From contig NW_026912215.1 in assembly GCF_963662255.1 (NCBI RefSeq), positions 1 through 64,000 of the forward strand: a stretch of 64,000 bases of DNA, read 5' to 3'. The translations under genes and the position numbers were made by a program. This document shows, piece after piece, positions 10,026 through 23,175 of this stretch (positions are counted from its first letter, which is position 1; each line of letters begins with the position of its first letter). The notes under the pieces are model-generated. The model worked only from the letters and a program-made list of their open reading frames with translations. It did not search any database and was not told the origin of the DNA. Source of the DNA: Cinclus cinclus (lineage: Eukaryota; Chordata; Aves; Passeriformes; Cinclidae).

Positions 10026-11740
10026 TCTAATGATCCCTTGTGGCACCAGGGGGTATAAAAAGGGCCAGGGATGGATTGTTACAGCACGGGGACCAATAGA
10101 AGCAAGGATCTATTATGCCACCGTGGAGGCCAAGAATCAAATGATTCATTGTGACATCAAGTGGCCTAAAAGGGCATGGGATGCATTGTGACAGCACAGG
10201 GGTTAAGAGAAGCAAGGATCCATTGTGACCCAATGGAGGCTAATAATCCCAGGATCCCATTTGACACCAGGGGGCGTAAAATGGCCAGGGATGAATTGTG
10301 ACAGCATGGAGCCCAATAGAAACAAGGAACCATTATGACACCATGGAGGCCAAGAAGCAAATGATTCATTGTGACATCAAGTGGCCTAAAAGGGCATGGG
10401 ATGCATTGTGACACCACAGAGGTTAAGAGAAGCAAGGAACCATTGTGACCAAATGCAGGCTAACAATCCAATGATCCCTTGTGACACCAATGGGCCTAAA
10501 AGGGGAAGGGATGATTTCTGAAAGCATGGGGCCCCAGTAAAACCTGGTACAATTATGCCACCATGGAGGCCAAGAATCAAATGATTCATTGTGACATCAA
10601 GTGGCCTAAAAGGGCATGGGATGCATTGTGACACCACAGGGGTTAAGAGAAGTAAGGAACCATTGTAACCCAATGCAGGCTAACAATCTAAGAATCCCTT
10701 TTGACACCAGGGGGCGAAAAAGGACCATGGATGAACTCTGACATCATGGGGACCTATAGAAGCAAGGAACCATTATGACACCATGAAGGCCAAGAATCAA
10801 ATGGTTCATTGTAAGACCAAGTGGCCGAAAGGGCTTGGAATGCATTGTGACACCACAGAGGTTAAGAGAAGCAAGGAACCATTGTGACCCAATGCAGGCT
10901 AACACTCTAATGATCCCTTGTGGCACCAGGGGGTATAAAAAGGGCCAGGGATGGATTGTTACAGCACGGGCACCAATAGAAGCAAGGATTTATTATGCCA
11001 CCATGGAGGCCAAGAATCAAATGATTCATTGTGACATCAAGTGGCCTAAAAGGGCATGGGATGCATTGTGACAGCACAGGGGGTAAGAGAAGCAAGGATC
11101 CATTGTGACCCAATGGAGGCTAACAATCTAAAAATCCCTTTTGACACCAATGGGCCTTAAAGGAGCAGGGATTAATTCTGAAAGCAAGGGGCCCAATGAA
11201 AACCTGGTACAATTACGCCACCATGGAGGCCAAGAATCAAATGATTCATTGTGACATCAAGTGGCCTAAAAGGGCATGGGATGCATTGTGACACCACAGG
11301 GGTTAAGAGAAGCAAGGAACCATTGTGACCCAATGCAGGCTAACAATCTAAGAATCCCTTTTGACACCAGGGGGCGCAAAAGGACCACGGATGGACTCTG
11401 ACAGCATGGGGACCTATGGAAGCAAGGAACCATTATGACACCATGAAGGCCAAGAATCAAATGGTTCATTGTAAGACCAAGTGGCCTAAAAGGGCTTGGA
11501 ATGCATTGTGACACCACAGAGGTTAAGAGAAGCAAGGAACCATTGTGACCCTATGCAGGCTAACCATCTAATGATCCGTTGTGGCACCAGGGGGTATAAA
11601 AAGGGCCAGGGATGGATTGTTACAGCACGGGGACCAATAGAAGCAAGGATCTATTATGCCACCATGGAGGCCAAGAATCAAATGATTCATTGTGACATCA
11701 AGTGGCCTAAAAGGGCATGGGATGCATTGTGACACCACAG
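10026..11740 (+). repeat. Mosaic block copied from 6.5-8.0 kb and from 8.7-9.3 kb
   Basis: About 10027-10800 matches about 6500-7270 at an offset of 3527 bp (16 monomers). From about 10907 the best match becomes 8704-9340 at an offset of 2203 bp, as shown by the shared TTAATTCTGAAAGCAAGG. A one-base loss near 10827-10830 (GGCCGAAAGGG for GGCCGAAAAGGG) sits between them. The block therefore has at least two donors. Confidence 0.68.
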
Positions 11741-12838
11741 AGGTTAAGAGAAGCAAGGAACCATTGTGACCAAATGCAGGTTAACAATCTAATGATCCCT
11801 TGTGACACCAATGGGCCTAAAAGGGGCAGGGCTGATTTGTGAAATCATGGGGCCCCAGTAAAACCTGGTACAATTATGCCACCATGGAGGCCAAGAATCA
11901 AATGATTCATTGTGACATCAAGTGGCCTAAAAGGGCATGGGATGCATTGTGACACCACAGGGGTTAAGAGAAGTAAGGAACCATTGTAACCCAATGCAGG
12001 CTAACAATCTAAGAATCCCTTTTGACACCAGGGGGCGAAAAAGGACCACGGATGAACTCTGACAGCATGGGGACCTATAGAAGCAAGGAACCATTATGAC
12101 ACCATGAAGGCCAAGAATCAAATGGTTCATTGTAAGACCAAGTGGCCTAAAAGGGCTTGGAATGCATTGTGACACCACAGGGGTTAAGAGAAGCAAGGAA
12201 CCATTGTGACCCAATGCAGGCTAACAATCTAATGATCCCTTGTGACACCAATGGGCCTAAAAGGGCCAGGGATGAATTGTTACAGCAGAGGGACCAATAG
12301 AAGCAAGGATCTATTATGCCACCATGGAGGCCAAGAATCAAATGATTCATTGTGACATCAAGTGGCCTAAAAGGGCATGGGATGCATTGTGACACCACAG
12401 GGGTTAAGAGAAGCAAGGAACCATTGTGACCAAATGCAGGTTAACAATCTAATGATCCCTTGTGACACCAATGGGCCTAAAAGGGGCAGGGCTGATTTGT
12501 GAAATCATGGGGCCCCAGTAAAACCTGGTACAATTATGCCACCATGGAGGCCAAGAATCAAATGATTCATTGTGACATCAAGTGGCCTAAAAGGGCATGG
12601 GATGCATTGTGACACCACAGGGGTTAAGAGAAGTAAGGAACCATTGTAACCCAATGCAGGCTAACAATCTAAGAATCCCTTTTGACACCAGGGGGCGAAA
12701 AAGGACCACGGATGAACTCTGACAGCATGGGGACCTATAGAAGCAAGGAACCATTATGACACCATGAAGGCCAAGAATCAAATGGTTCATTGTAAGACCA
12801 AGTGGCCTAAAAGGGCTTGGAATGCATTGTGACACCAC
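11741..12838 (+). repeat. 3-monomer (660 bp) tandem duplication
   Basis: Bases about 11741-12178 recur at 12401-12838 with an offset of 660 bp. Both contain the private combination GACCAAATGCAGGTTAAC, GGGCAGGGCTGATTTG and GAAATCATGGGG. The match breaks at CACAGGGGTT (about 12178) against CACAGAGGTT (about 12838), where a class-D monomer in the first copy is followed by class A in the second. Confidence 0.8.
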
Positions 12839-15357
12839 AGAGGTTAAGAGAAGCAAGGAACCATTGTGACCCAATGCAGGCTAACAATCTAATGATCCCT
12901 TGTGACACCAGGGGGTATAAAAAGGGCCAGGGATGGATTGTTACAGCACGGGGACCAATAGAAGCAAGGATTTATTATGCCACCGTGGAGGCCAAGAATC
13001 AAATGATTCATTGTGACATCAAGTGGCCTAAAAGGGCATGGGATGCATTGTGACAGCACAGGCGTTAAGAGAAGAAAGGATCTATTGTGACCCAATGGAG
13101 GCTAACAATCTAATGATCCCTTTTGACATGAATGGGCCTAAAAGGGGCAGGGATGTATTGTGAAAGCATGGGGCCCAATTAAAACCTGGTACAATTACGC
13201 CACCATGGAGGCCAAGAATCAAATGATTCATTGTGACATCAAGTGGCCTAAAAGGGCATGGGATGCATTGTGACACCACAGGGGTTAAGAGAAGCAAGGA
13301 ACCATTGTGACCCAATGTAGGCTAACAATCTAGGAATCCCTTTTGACACCAGGTGGCGCAAAAGGACCACGGATGAACTCTTACAGCATGGGGACATATA
13401 GAAGCAAGGAACCATTATGACACCATGAAGGCCAAGAATCAAATGGTTCATTGTAAGACCAAGTGGCCTAAAAGGGCATGGAATGCATTGTGACACCACA
13501 GAGGTTAAGAGAAGCAAGGAACCATTGTGACCCAATGCAGGCTAACCATCTAATGATCCGTTGTGGCACCACTGGGTATAAAAAGGGCCAGGGATGGATT
13601 GTTACAGCACGGGGACCAATAGAAGCAAGGATCTATTATGCCACCATGGAGGCCAAGAATCAAATGATTCATTGTGACATCAAGTGGCCTAAAAGGGCAT
13701 GGGATGCATTGTGACAGCACAGAGGTTAAGAGAAGCAAGGAACCATTGTGACCCAATGCAGGCTAACAATCTAATGATCCCTTGTGACACCAATGGGCCT
13801 AAAAGGGGCAGGGATGAATTGTTACAGCACAGGGACCAATAGAAGCAAGGATCTATTATGCCACCATCGAGGCCAAGAATCAAATGATTCATTGTGACAT
13901 CAAGTGGCCTAAAAGGGCATGGGATGCATTGTGACACCACAGAGGTTAAGAGAAGCAAGGAACCATTGTGACCCAATGCAGGCTAACAATCTAATGATCC
14001 CTTGTGACACCAATGGGCCTAGAAGGGGCAGGGATGAATTGTTACAGCACAGGGACCAATAGAAGCAAGGATCTATTATGCCACCATGGAGGCCAAGAAT
14101 CAAATGATTCATTGTGACATCAAGTGGCCTAAAAGGGCATGGGATGCATTGTGACACCACAGAGGTTAAGAGAAGCAAGGAACCATTGTGACCCAATGCA
14201 GGCTAACAATCTAAGAATCCCTTATGAAACCAGGTGGCGCAAAAGGACCACGGATGAACTCTGACAGCATGGGGACCTATAGAAGCAAGGAACCATTATG
14301 ACACCATGAAGGCCAAGAATCAAATGGTTCATTGTAAGACCAAGTGGCCTAAAAGGGCTTGGAATGCATTGTGACACCACAGAGGTTAAGAGAAGCAAGG
14401 AACCATTGTGACCCAATGCAGGCTAACAATCTAATGATCCCTTGAGGCACCAGGGGGTATATAAAGGGCCAGGGATGGATTGTAACAGCACGGGGACCAA
14501 TAGAAGCAAGGATCTATTATGCCACCGTGGAGGCCAAGAATCAAATGATTCATTGTGACATCAAGTGGCCTAAAAGGGCATGGGATGCATTGTGACAGCA
14601 CAGGCGTTATGAGAAGAAAGGATCCATTGTGACCCAATGGAGGCTAACAATCTAATGATCCCTTTTGACACCAATGGGCCTAAAAGGGGCAGGGATGAAT
14701 TGTGAAAGCATGGGGCCCAATTAAAACCTGGTACAATTACGCCACCATGGAGGCCAAGAATCAAATGATTCATTGTGACATCAAGTGGCCTAAAAGGGCA
14801 TGGGATGCATTGTGACACCACAGGGGTTAAGAGAAGCAAGGAACCATTGTGACCCAATGTAGGCTAACAATCTAGGAATCCCTTTTGACACCAGGTGGCG
14901 CAAAAGGACCACGGATGAACTCTGACAGCATGGGGACCTATAGAAGCAAGGAACCATTATGACACCATGAAGGCCAAGAATCTAATGATTCATTGTGACA
15001 TCAAGTGGCCTAAAAGGGCATGGGATGCATTGTGACACCACAGAGGTTAAGAGAAGCAAGGAACCATTGTGACCCAATGCAGGCTAACAATCTAATGATC
15101 CCTTGTGACACCAATGGGCCTAAAAGGGGCAGGGATGATTTGTGAAAGCATAGGGCCCCAGTAAAACCTGGTACAATTATGCCACCATGGAGGCCAAGAA
15201 TCAAATGATTCATTGTGACATCAAGTGGCCTAAAAGGGCATGGGATGCATTGTGACACCACAGGGGTTAAGAGAAGCAAGGAACCATTGTGACCCAATGC
15301 AGGCTAACAATCTAAGAATCCCTTTTGACACCAGGGGGCGGAAAAGAACCACGGATG
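12715..15357 (+). repeat. 12-monomer superblock (2643 bp), copy 1
   Basis: Bases about 12715-14960 match 15358-17603 at an offset of exactly 2643 bp. The monomer order is A, B, C, A, D, D, C, A(TATATAAA), B, C. I noticed very few differences, one being AGAAGGGGCAGGG here near 14020 against AGAAGGGCCAGGG near 16663. The last monomers of the period, 14967-15357, do not match the second copy and instead resemble 870-1260. Confidence 0.85.
13780..13999 (+). repeat. Class D monomer (220 bp), first of a D-D pair
   Basis: Combines a class-B-like unit 4 (GACACCAATGGGCCTAAAAG) with class-A-like units 5-6 (GAATTGTTACAGCACAGGG, GGATCTATTATGCCACC). It looks like a B/A recombinant that later became a class of its own. 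D-D pairs occur at 13780-14219, around 16420-16860, 21930-22370 and 32070-32510. The second 35-monomer superblock keeps only one D at the matching place, near 39780-40000. Confidence 0.8.
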
Positions 15358-17613
15358 AACTCTGACAGCATGGGGACCTATAGAAGCAAGGAACCATTAT
15401 GACACCATGAAGGCCAAGAATCAAATGGTTCATTGTAAGACCAAGTGGCCTAAAAGGGCTTGGAATGCATTGTGACACCACAGAGGTTAAGAGAAGCAAG
15501 GAACCATTGTGACCCAATGCAGGCTAACAATCTAATGATCCCTTGTGACACCAGGGGGTATAAAAAGGGCCAGGGATGGATTGTTACAGCACGGGGACCA
15601 ATAGAAGCAAGGATTTATTATGCCACCGTGGAGGCCAAGAATCAAATGATTCATTGTGACATCAAGTGGCCTAAAAGGGCATGGGATGCATTGTGACAGC
15701 ACAGGCGTTAAGAGAAGAAAGGATCTATTGTGACCCAATGGAGGCTAACAATCTAATGATCCCTTTTGACATGAATGGGCCTAAAAGGGGCAGGGATGTA
15801 TTGTGAAAGCATGGGGCCCAATTAAAACCTGGTACAATTACGCCACCATGGAGGCCAAGAATCAAATGATTCATTGTGACATCAAGTGGCCTAAAAGGGC
15901 ATGGGATGCATTGTGACACCACAGGGGTTAAGAGAAGCAAGGAACCATTGTGACCCAATGTAGGCTAACAATCTAGGAATCCCTTTTGACACCAGGTGGC
16001 GCAAAAGGACCACGGATGAACTCTTACAGCATGGGGACATATAGAAGCAAGGAACCATTATGACACCATGAAGGCCAAGAATCAAATGGTTCATTGTAAG
16101 ACCAAGTGGCCTAAAAGGGCATGGAATGCATTGTGACACCACAGAGGTTAAGAGAAGCAAGGAACCATTGTGACCCAATGCAGGCTAACCATCTAATGAT
16201 CCGTTGTGGCACCACTGGGTATAAAAAGGGCCAGGGATGGATTGTTACAGCACGGGGACCAATAGAAGCAAGGATCTATTATGCCACCATGGAGGCCAAG
16301 AATCAAATGATTCATTGTGACATCAAGTGGCCTAAAAGGGCATGGGATGCATTGTGACAGCACAGAGGTTAAGAGAAGCAAGGAACCATTGTGACCCAAT
16401 GCAGGCTAACAATCTAATGATCCCTTGTGACACCAATGGGCCTAAAAGGGGCAGGGATGAATTGTTACAGCACAGGGACCAATAGAAGCAAGGATCTATT
16501 ATGCCACCATCGAGGCCAAGAATCAAATGATTCATTGTGACATCAAGTGGCCTAAAAGGGCATGGGATGCATTGTGACACCACAGAGGTTAAGAGAAGCA
16601 AGGAACCATTGTGACCCAATGCAGGCTAACAATCTAATGATCCCTTGTGACACCAATGGGCCTAGAAGGGCCAGGGATGAATTGTTACAGCACAGGGACC
16701 AATAGAAGCAAGGATCTATTATGCCACCATGGAGGCCAAGAATCAAATGATTCATTGTGACATCAAGTGGCCTAAAAGGGCATGGGATGCATTGTGACAC
16801 CACAGAGGTTAAGAGAAGCAAGGAACCATTGTGACCCAATGCAGGCTAACAATCTAAGAATCCCTTATGAAACCAGGTGGCGCAAAAGGACCACGGATGA
16901 ACTCTGACAGCATGGGGACCTATAGAAGCAAGGAACCATTATGACACCATGAAGGCCAAGAATCAAATGGTTCATTGTAAGACCAAGTGGCCTAAAAGGG
17001 CTTGGAATGCATTGTGACACCACAGAGGTTAAGAGAAGCAAGGAACCATTGTGACCCAATGCAGGCTAACAATCTAATGATCCCTTGAGGCACCAGGGGG
17101 TATATAAAGGGCCAGGGATGGATTGTAACAGCACGGGGACCAATAGAAGCAAGGATCTATTATGCCACCGTGGAGGCCAAGAATCAAATGATTCATTGTG
17201 ACATCAAGTGGCCTAAAAGGGCATGGGATGCATTGTGACAGCACAGGCGTTATGAGAAGAAAGGATCCATTGTGACCCAATGGAGGCTAACAATCTAATG
17301 ATCCCTTTTGACACCAATGGGCCTAAAAGGGGCAGGGATGAATTGTGAAAGCATGGGGCCCAATTAAAACCTGGTACAATTACGCCACCATGGAGGCCAA
17401 GAATCAAATGATTCATTGTGACATCAAGTGGCCTAAAAGGGCATGGGATGCATTGTGACACCACAGGGGTTAAGAGAAGCAAGGAACCATTGTGACCCAA
17501 TGCAGGCTAACAATCTAGGAATCCCTTTTGACACCAGGTGGCGCAAAAGGACCACGGATGAACTCTGACAGCATGGGGACCTATAGAAGCAAGGAACCAT
17601 TATGACACCATGA
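15358..17613 (+). repeat. 12-monomer superblock (2643 bp), copy 2
   Basis: Nearly identical to copy 1, including the TTACAGCATGGGGACATATAG variant of class C near 16023 and the D-D pair. The match ends near 17613, where GAAGACCAGGAATAAAATG replaces the class-B/C sequence of copy 1. Part of this block (about 16330-17640) also matches 21840-23150 at an offset of 5510 bp and, through it, 31980-33290. Confidence 0.85.
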
Positions 17614-18041
17614 AGACCAGGAATAAAATGATTCATTGTGACATCAAGTGGCCTAAAAGGGCTTGGAATGCATTGTGACACCACAGAGGTTAAGAGAAGC
17701 AAGGAACCATTGTGACCCAATGCAGGCTAACCATCTAATGATCCGTTGTGGCACCACTGGGTATAAAAAGGGCCAGGGATGGATTGTTACAGCACGGGGA
17801 CCAATAGAAGCAAGGATCTATTATGCCACCGTGGAGGCCAAGAATCAAATGATTCATTGTGACATCAAGTGGCCTAAAAGGGCATGGGATGCATTGTGAC
17901 ACCACAGAGGTTAAGAGAAGCAAGGAACCATTGTGACCCAATGCAGGCTAACAATCTAATGATCCCTTGTGGCACCAGGGGGTATAAAAAGGGCCAGGGA
18001 TGGATTGTTACAGCACGGGGACCAATAGAAGCAAGGATCTA
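17160..18041 (+). repeat. 4-monomer (882 bp) duplication, copy 1
   Basis: About 17160-17890 matches 18042-18772 at an offset of 882 bp. The shared content is GGCGTTATGAGAAGAAAGG, class B, a class C with AGGAATAAAATGATTCATTG, and a class A with GATCCGTTGTGGCACCACTG. Individual differences exist, such as GAAGACCAGG near 17610 only in this copy. Confidence 0.72.
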
Positions 18042-18772
18042 TTATGCCACCGTGGAGCCCAAGAATCAAATGATTCATTGTGACATCAAGTGGCCTAAAA
18101 GGGCATGGGATGCATTGTGACAGCACAGGCGTTATGAGAAGAAAGGATCCATTGTGACCCAATGGAGTCTAACAATCTAATGATCCCTTTTGACACCAAT
18201 GGGCCTAAAAGGGGCAGGGATGAATTGTGAAAGCATGGGGCCCAATTAAAACCTGGTACAATTACGCCACCATGGAGGCCAAGAATCAAATGATTCATTG
18301 TGACATCAAGTGGCCTAAAAGGGCATGGGATGCATTGTGACACCACAGAGGTTAAGAGAAGCAAGGAACCATTGTGACCCAATGTAGGCTAACAATCTAG
18401 GAATCCCTTTTGACACCAGGTGGCGCAAAAGGACCACGGATGAACTCTGACAGCATGGGGACCTATAGAAGCAAGGAACCATTATGACACCATGAAGGCC
18501 AAGAATAAAATGATTCATTGTGACATCAAGTGGCCTAAAAGGGCTTGGAATGCATTGTGACACCACAGAGGTTAAGAGAAGCAAGGAACCATTGTGACCC
18601 AATGCAGGCTAACCATCTAATGATCCGTTGTGGCACCACTGGGTATAAAAAGGGCCAGGGATGGATTGTTACAGCACGGGGACCAATAGAAGCAAGGATC
18701 TATTATGCCACCGTGGAGGCCAAGAATCAAATGATTCATTGTGACTTCAAGTGGCCTAAAAGGGCTTGGAAT
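18042..18772 (+). repeat. 4-monomer (882 bp) duplication, copy 2
   Basis: Follows copy 1. The class-A monomer at the junction has the private GTGGAGCCCAAG (18053-18064) in place of GTGGAGGCCAAG. The same private change appears near 24666, 6613 bp (30 monomers) away, and the following monomers match as well. This stretch was therefore also copied to, or from, 24.5-25.0 kb. Confidence 0.7.
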
Positions 18773-20309
18773 GCATTGTGACACCACAGAGGTTAAGAGA
18801 AGCAAGGAACCATTGTGACCCAATGCAGGCTAACAATCTAATGATCCCTTGTGACACCAATGGGCCTAAAAGGGGCAGGGATGATTTATGAAAGCATGGG
18901 GCCCCAGTAAAACCTGGTACAATTATGCCACCATGGAGGCCAAGAATCAAATGATTCATTGTGACATCAAGTGGCCTAAAAGGGCATGGGATGCATTGTG
19001 ACACCACAGGGGTTAAGAGAAGCAAGGAACCATTGTAACCCAATGCAGGCTAACAATCTAAGAATCCCTTTTGACATCAGGGGGCGCAAAAGGACCATGG
19101 ATGAACTCTGACATCATGGGGACCTATAGAAGCAAGGAACCATTATGACACCATGAAGGCCAAGAATCAAATGGTTCATTGTAAGACCAAGTGGCCTAAA
19201 AGGGCATGGGATGCATTGTGACACCACAGAGGTTAAGAGAAGCAAGGAACCATTGTGACCCAATGCAGGCTAACAATCTAATGATCCCTTGTGGCACCAG
19301 GGGGTATAAAAAGGGCCAGGGATGGATTGTTACAGCACGGGGACCAATAGAAGCAAGGATCTATTATGCCACCATGGAGGCCAAGAATCAAATGATTCAT
19401 TGTGACATCAAGTGGCCTAAAAGGGCATGGGATGCATTGTGACACCACAGAGGTTAAGAGAAGCAAGGAACCATTGTGACCCAATGCAGGCTAACAATCT
19501 AATGATCCCTTTTGAAACCAGGTGGCGCAAAAGGACCACGGATGAACTCTGACAGCATGGGGACCTATAGAAGCAAGGAACCATTATGACACCATGAAGG
19601 CCAAGAATCAAATGGTTCATTGTAAGACCAAGTGGCCTAAAAGGGCTTGGAATGCATTGTGACACCACAGAGGTTAAGAGAAGCAAGGAACCATTGTGAC
19701 CCAATGCAGGCTAACAATCTAATGATCCCTTGTGACACCAGGGTGTATAAAAAGGGCCAGGGATGGATTGTTACAGCACGGGGACCAATAGAAGCAAGGA
19801 TCTATTAGGCCACCGTGGAGGCCAAGAATCAAATGATTCATTGTGACATCAAGTGGCCTAAAAGGGCATGGGATGCATTGTGACAGCACAGGCGTTAAGA
19901 GAAGAAAGGATCCATTGTGACCCAATGGAGGCTAACAATCTAATGATCCCTTTTGACACCAATGGGCCTAAAAGGGGCAGGGATGAATTGTGAAAGCATG
20001 GGGCCCAATTAAAACCTGGTACAATTACGCCACCATGGAGGCCAAGAATCAAATGATTCATTGTGACATCAAGTGGCCTAAAAGGGCATGGGATGCATTG
20101 TGACACCACAGGGGTTAAGAGAAGCAAGGAACCATTGTGACCCAATGTAGGCTAACAATCTAAGAATCCCTTTTGACACCAGGGGGTGCAAAAGGACCAC
20201 GGATGAACTCTGACAGCATGGGGACCTCTAGAAGCAAGGAACCATTATGACACCATGAAGGCCAAGAATAAAATGATTCATTGTGACATCAAGTGGCCTA
20301 AAAGGGCTT
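18773..20309 (+). repeat. Mosaic stretch of about 7 monomers
   Basis: No tandem neighbour matches it as a whole. About 18773-19260 matches 20757-21245 at 1984 bp (9 monomers), sharing the GCATGGGGCCCCAG class B and the ACATCATGGGG class C. About 19420-19925 matches 41680-42183 more than 22 kb away, sharing a class A with GGGTGTATAAAAAGGG and ATTAGGCCACCGTGG or ATCTCTTAGGCCACAGTGG. No gene is visible. Confidence 0.65.
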
Positions 20310-23175
20310 GGAATGCATTGTGACAGCACAGAGGTTAAGAGAAGCAAGGAACCATTGTGACCCAATGCAGGCTAACCATCTAATGATCCGTTGTGGCACC
20401 ACTGGGTATAAAAAGGTCCAGGGATGGATTGTTACAGCACGGGGACCAATAGAAGCAAGGATCTATTATGCCACCGTGGAGGCCAAGAATCAAATGATTC
20501 ATTGTGACATCAAGTGGCCTAAAAGGGCATGGGATGCATTGTGACAGCACAGGGGTTAGGATGAAGCAAGGATCCATTGTGACCCAATGGAGGCTAATAA
20601 TCCCAGGATCCCATTTGACACCAGGGGGCGTAAAAGGGCCAGGGATGAATTGTGACAGCATGGAGCCCAATAGAAGCAAGGAACCATTATGACACCATGA
20701 AGGCCAAGAATCAAATGGTTCATTGTAAGACCAAGTGGCCTAAAAGGGCTTGGAATGCATTGTGACACCACAGAGGTTAAGAGAAGCAAGGAACCATTGT
20801 GACCCAATGCAGGCTAACAATCTAATGATCCCTTGTGACACCAATGGGCCTAAAAGGGGCAGGGATGATTTGTGAAAGCATGGGGCCCCAGTAAAACCTG
20901 GTACAATTATGCCACCATGGAGGCCAAGAATCAAATGATTCATTGTGACATCAAGTGGCCTAAAAGGGCATGGGATGCATTGTGACACCACAGGGGTTAA
21001 GAGAAGCAAGGAACCATTGTAACCCAATGCAGGCTAACAATCTAAGAATCCCTTTTGACACCAGGGGGCGAAAAAGGACCATGGATGAACTCTGACATCA
21101 TGGGGACCTATAGAAGCAAGGAACCATTATGACACCATGAAGGCCAAGAATCAAATGGTTCATTGTAAGACCAAGTGGCCTAAAAGGGCTTGGAATGCAT
21201 TGTGACACCACAGAGGTTAAGAGAAGCAAGGAACCATTGTGACCCAATGCAGGCTAACACTCTAATGATCCCTTGTGGCACCAGGGGGTATAAAAAGGGC
21301 CAGGAAAGGATTGTTACAGCACGGGGACCAATAGAAGCAAGGATCTATTATGCCACCATGGAGGCCAAGAATCAAATGATTCATTGTGACATCAAGTGGC
21401 CTAAAAGGGCATGGGATGCATTGTGACAGCACAGGGGTTAAGAGAAGCAAGGAACCATTGTGACCCAATGTAGGCTAACAATCTAAGAATCCCTTTTGAC
21501 ACCAGGGGGCGCAAAAGGACCACGGATGAACTCTGACAGCATGGGGACATATAGAAGCAAGGAACCATTATGACACCATGAAGGCCAAGAATAAAATGGT
21601 TCATTGTAAGACCAAGTGGCCTAAAAGGGCATGGAATGCATTGTGACACCACAGAGGTTAAGAGAAGCAAGGAACCATTGTGACCCAATGCAGGCTAAGC
21701 ATCTAATGATCCGTTGTGGCACCACTGGGTATAAAAAGGGCCAGGGATGGATTGTTACAGCACGGGGACCAATAGAAGCAAGGATCTATTATGCCACCAT
21801 GGAGGCCAAGAATCAAATGATTCATTGTGACATCAAGTGGCCTAAAAGGGCATGGGATGCATTGTGACACCACAGAGGTTAAGAGAAGCAAGGAACCATT
21901 GTGACCCAATGCAGGCTAACAATCTAATGATCCCTTGTGACACCAATGGGCCTAAAAGGGCCAGGGATGAATTGTTACAGCACAGGGACCAATAGAAGCA
22001 AGGATCTATTATGCCACCATGGAGGCCAAGAATCAAATGATTCATTGTGACATCAAGTGGCCTAAAAGGGCATGGGATGCATTGTGACACCACAGAGGTT
22101 AAGAGAAGCAAGGAACCATTGTGACCCAATGCAGGCTAACAATCTAATGATCCCTTGTGACACCAATGGGCCTAAAAGGGGCAGGGATGAATTGTTACAG
22201 CACAGGGACCAATAGAAGCAAGGATCTATTATGCCACCATGGAGGCCAAGAATCAAATGATTCATTGTGACATCAAGTGGCCTAAAAGGGCATGGGATGC
22301 ATTGTGACACCACAGAGGTTAAGAGAAGCAAGGAACCATTGTGACCCAATGCAGGCTAACAATCTAAGAATCCCTTATGAAACCAGGTGGCGCAAAAGGA
22401 CCACGGATGAACTCTGACAGCATGGGGACCTATAGAAGCAAGGAACCATTATGACACCATGAAGGCCAAGAATCAAATGGTTCATTGTAAGACCAAGTGG
22501 CCTAAAAGGGCTTGGAATGCATTGTGACACCACAGAGGTTAAGAGAAGCAAGGAACCATTGTGACCCAATGCAGGCTAACAATCTAATGATCCCTTGAGG
22601 CACCAGGGGGTATATAAAGGGCCAGGGATGGATTGTAACAGCACGGGGACCAATAGAAGCAAGGATCTATTATGCCACCGTGGAGGCCAAGAATCAAATG
22701 ATTCATTGTGACATCAAGTGGCCTAAAAGGGCATGGGATGCATTGTGACAGCACAGGCGTTATGAGAAGAAAGGATCCATTGTGACCCAATGGAGGCTAA
22801 CAATCTAATGATCCCTTTTGACACCAATGGGCCTAAAAGGGGCAGGGATGAATTGTGAAAGCATGGGGCCCAATTAAAACCTGGTACAATTACGCCACCA
22901 TGGAGGCCAAGAATCAAATGATTCATTGTGACATCAAGTGGCCTAAAAGGGCATGGGATGCATTGTGACACCACAGGGGTTAAGAGAAGCAAGGAACCAT
23001 TGTGACCCAATGTAGGCTAACAATCTAGGAATCCCTTTTGACACCAGGTGGCGCAAAAGGACCACGGATGAACTCTGACAGCATGGGGACCTATAGAAGC
23101 AAGGAACCATTATGACACCATGAAGGCCAAGAATAAAATGATTCATTGTGACATCAAGTGGCCTAAAAGGGCTTG
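20310..23175 (+). repeat. 13-monomer spaced block (2866 bp)
   Basis: The first about 870 bp match 23176-24040 at an offset of 2866 bp, including the TTAGGATGAAG marker, the following E monomer, the class C and the GGGGCCCCAG class B. The central part (about 21630-23150) instead matches 31768-33290 at an offset of 10137 bp (46 monomers) and 16330-17640 at 5510 bp. The block is thus a 13-mer assembled from two sources. Confidence 0.72.
20556..20566 (+). repeat. Marker variant TTAGGATGAAG at a block junction (first of seven)
   Basis: Unit 2 normally reads GGGGTTAAGAGAAGC; here it reads GGGGTTAGGATGAAGC, one base longer. The variant occurs at 20556, 23422, 25406, 33558, 40829, 54048 and 63300, each time followed by GGATCCATTGTGACC and a class-E monomer. 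Spacings are whole numbers of monomers (13, 9, 37, 33, 60 and 42). It is a clean lineage tag for superblock copying. Confidence 0.85.
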
